A stretch of DNA of 64,000 bases from DASYAE01 sp036501535 (lineage in GTDB: Bacteria > Actinomycetota > Actinomycetes > Streptomycetales > Catenulisporaceae). The DNA is taken from assembly GCA_036501535.1 (NCBI GenBank), contig DASYAE010000203.1:11945-75944 (forward strand). Reading direction: 5' to 3'. The notes under the pieces are model-generated. The model made no database searches. It had not been told where the DNA came from and saw nothing but the letters and a program-made list of their open reading frames with translations. This document shows, piece by piece, positions 63,896-64,000 of this stretch; position 1 is the stretch's first letter; each line of letters begins with the position of its first letter. A program made the translations under genes and the position numbers.

Positions 63896-64000
63896 CGTCT
63901 GATTTCGGGGTAGTTATCAGTCGAGAGGCATTGTTGCGGCTGGTGGGCCTGCTCCACCGGTTGCGTTCCCCCGTGGATGAGATTGGGGGTGGGCCTGGAT

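Noticed and set aside
63896..64000. Possible insertion-sequence end at the right edge
   Set aside because: A partial CCCC...GGGG inverted repeat is present, but there is no transposase frame, clean terminal repeat or target duplication in the 105 bases available.

Overview
This is a very GC-rich stretch of chromosome from a filamentous-type actinobacterium (Streptomycetales/Catenulisporales grade). The codon use, a SARP/AfsR regulator, NarL-type two-component genes, a TioE-type regulator, LacI-controlled sugar uptake and many predicted leaderless transcripts support this. I cannot name the species. No rRNA, IS element, prophage or CRISPR array is visible; one tRNA-Arg(CCG) is present.

Layout. 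1-2.1 kb: 5' part of argS, a MarR regulator, a lone receiver protein and the tRNA. 2.1-5.9 kb: a SARP-NB-ARC-TPR regulator facing a secreted orphan protein, with an 11-bp-period direct repeat between them that fits a SARP operator. 5.9-10.6 kb: a SWIM-zinc-finger/SNF2-helicase pair and a small unknown gene.

11-18.4 kb (accessory): a TrmB/LuxR-type regulator, an IspD-like cytidylyltransferase, an MFS exporter, a free-standing NRPS condensation domain, an adenylation-PCP protein and a divergent leucyl/phenylalanyl-tRNA-protein transferase (Aat) homologue. The Aat gene overlaps the stop codon of the A-PCP gene. A tRNA-dependent amide-forming enzyme translationally coupled to a minimal NRPS is the most unusual thing here. 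18.4-21.7 kb: a small membrane protein, a quinone-oxidoreductase-like MDR enzyme and a flavin L-amino-acid/amine oxidase. 21.7-25.2 kb: an RHH regulator, a DUF4097 protein and an ABC exporter, with a palindromic operator inside the promoter spacer.

25.4-31.4 kb (accessory): ACP, KAS II (single-base frameshift), two KAS III-like proteins (one complete, one lacking the canonical His) and an OleC-like beta-lactone synthetase. The last is followed by an out-of-frame OleD/3beta-HSD remnant that has lost its NAD-binding half. The order resembles ole and lipstatin-type beta-lactone pathways with a dedicated ACP, but with signs of decay.

31.4-38 kb: AlkB, a methyltransferase plus membrane protein, a NarL-type two-component system, a geranylgeranyl-reductase-like flavoprotein and a membrane protein. 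38-46.8 kb: a 976-residue helical-repeat protein coupled to an HSP90-family ATPase, an SRPBCC protein, and a divergent pair of UvrA-like ABC protein and TioE-type regulator. 46.8-59.5 kb: a beta-propeller protein, a polysaccharide deacetylase, then a glycan-use locus. It comprises cupin, PmoA-like and Gfo/Idh/MocA genes, a LacI regulator, a sugar ABC importer and a GH3 glycosidase, with a GAAA-N-TTTC operator near two of the promoters. 59.6-64 kb: an RlmA-type rRNA methyltransferase, an ABC-2 exporter, an alpha/beta hydrolase and an unknown gene.
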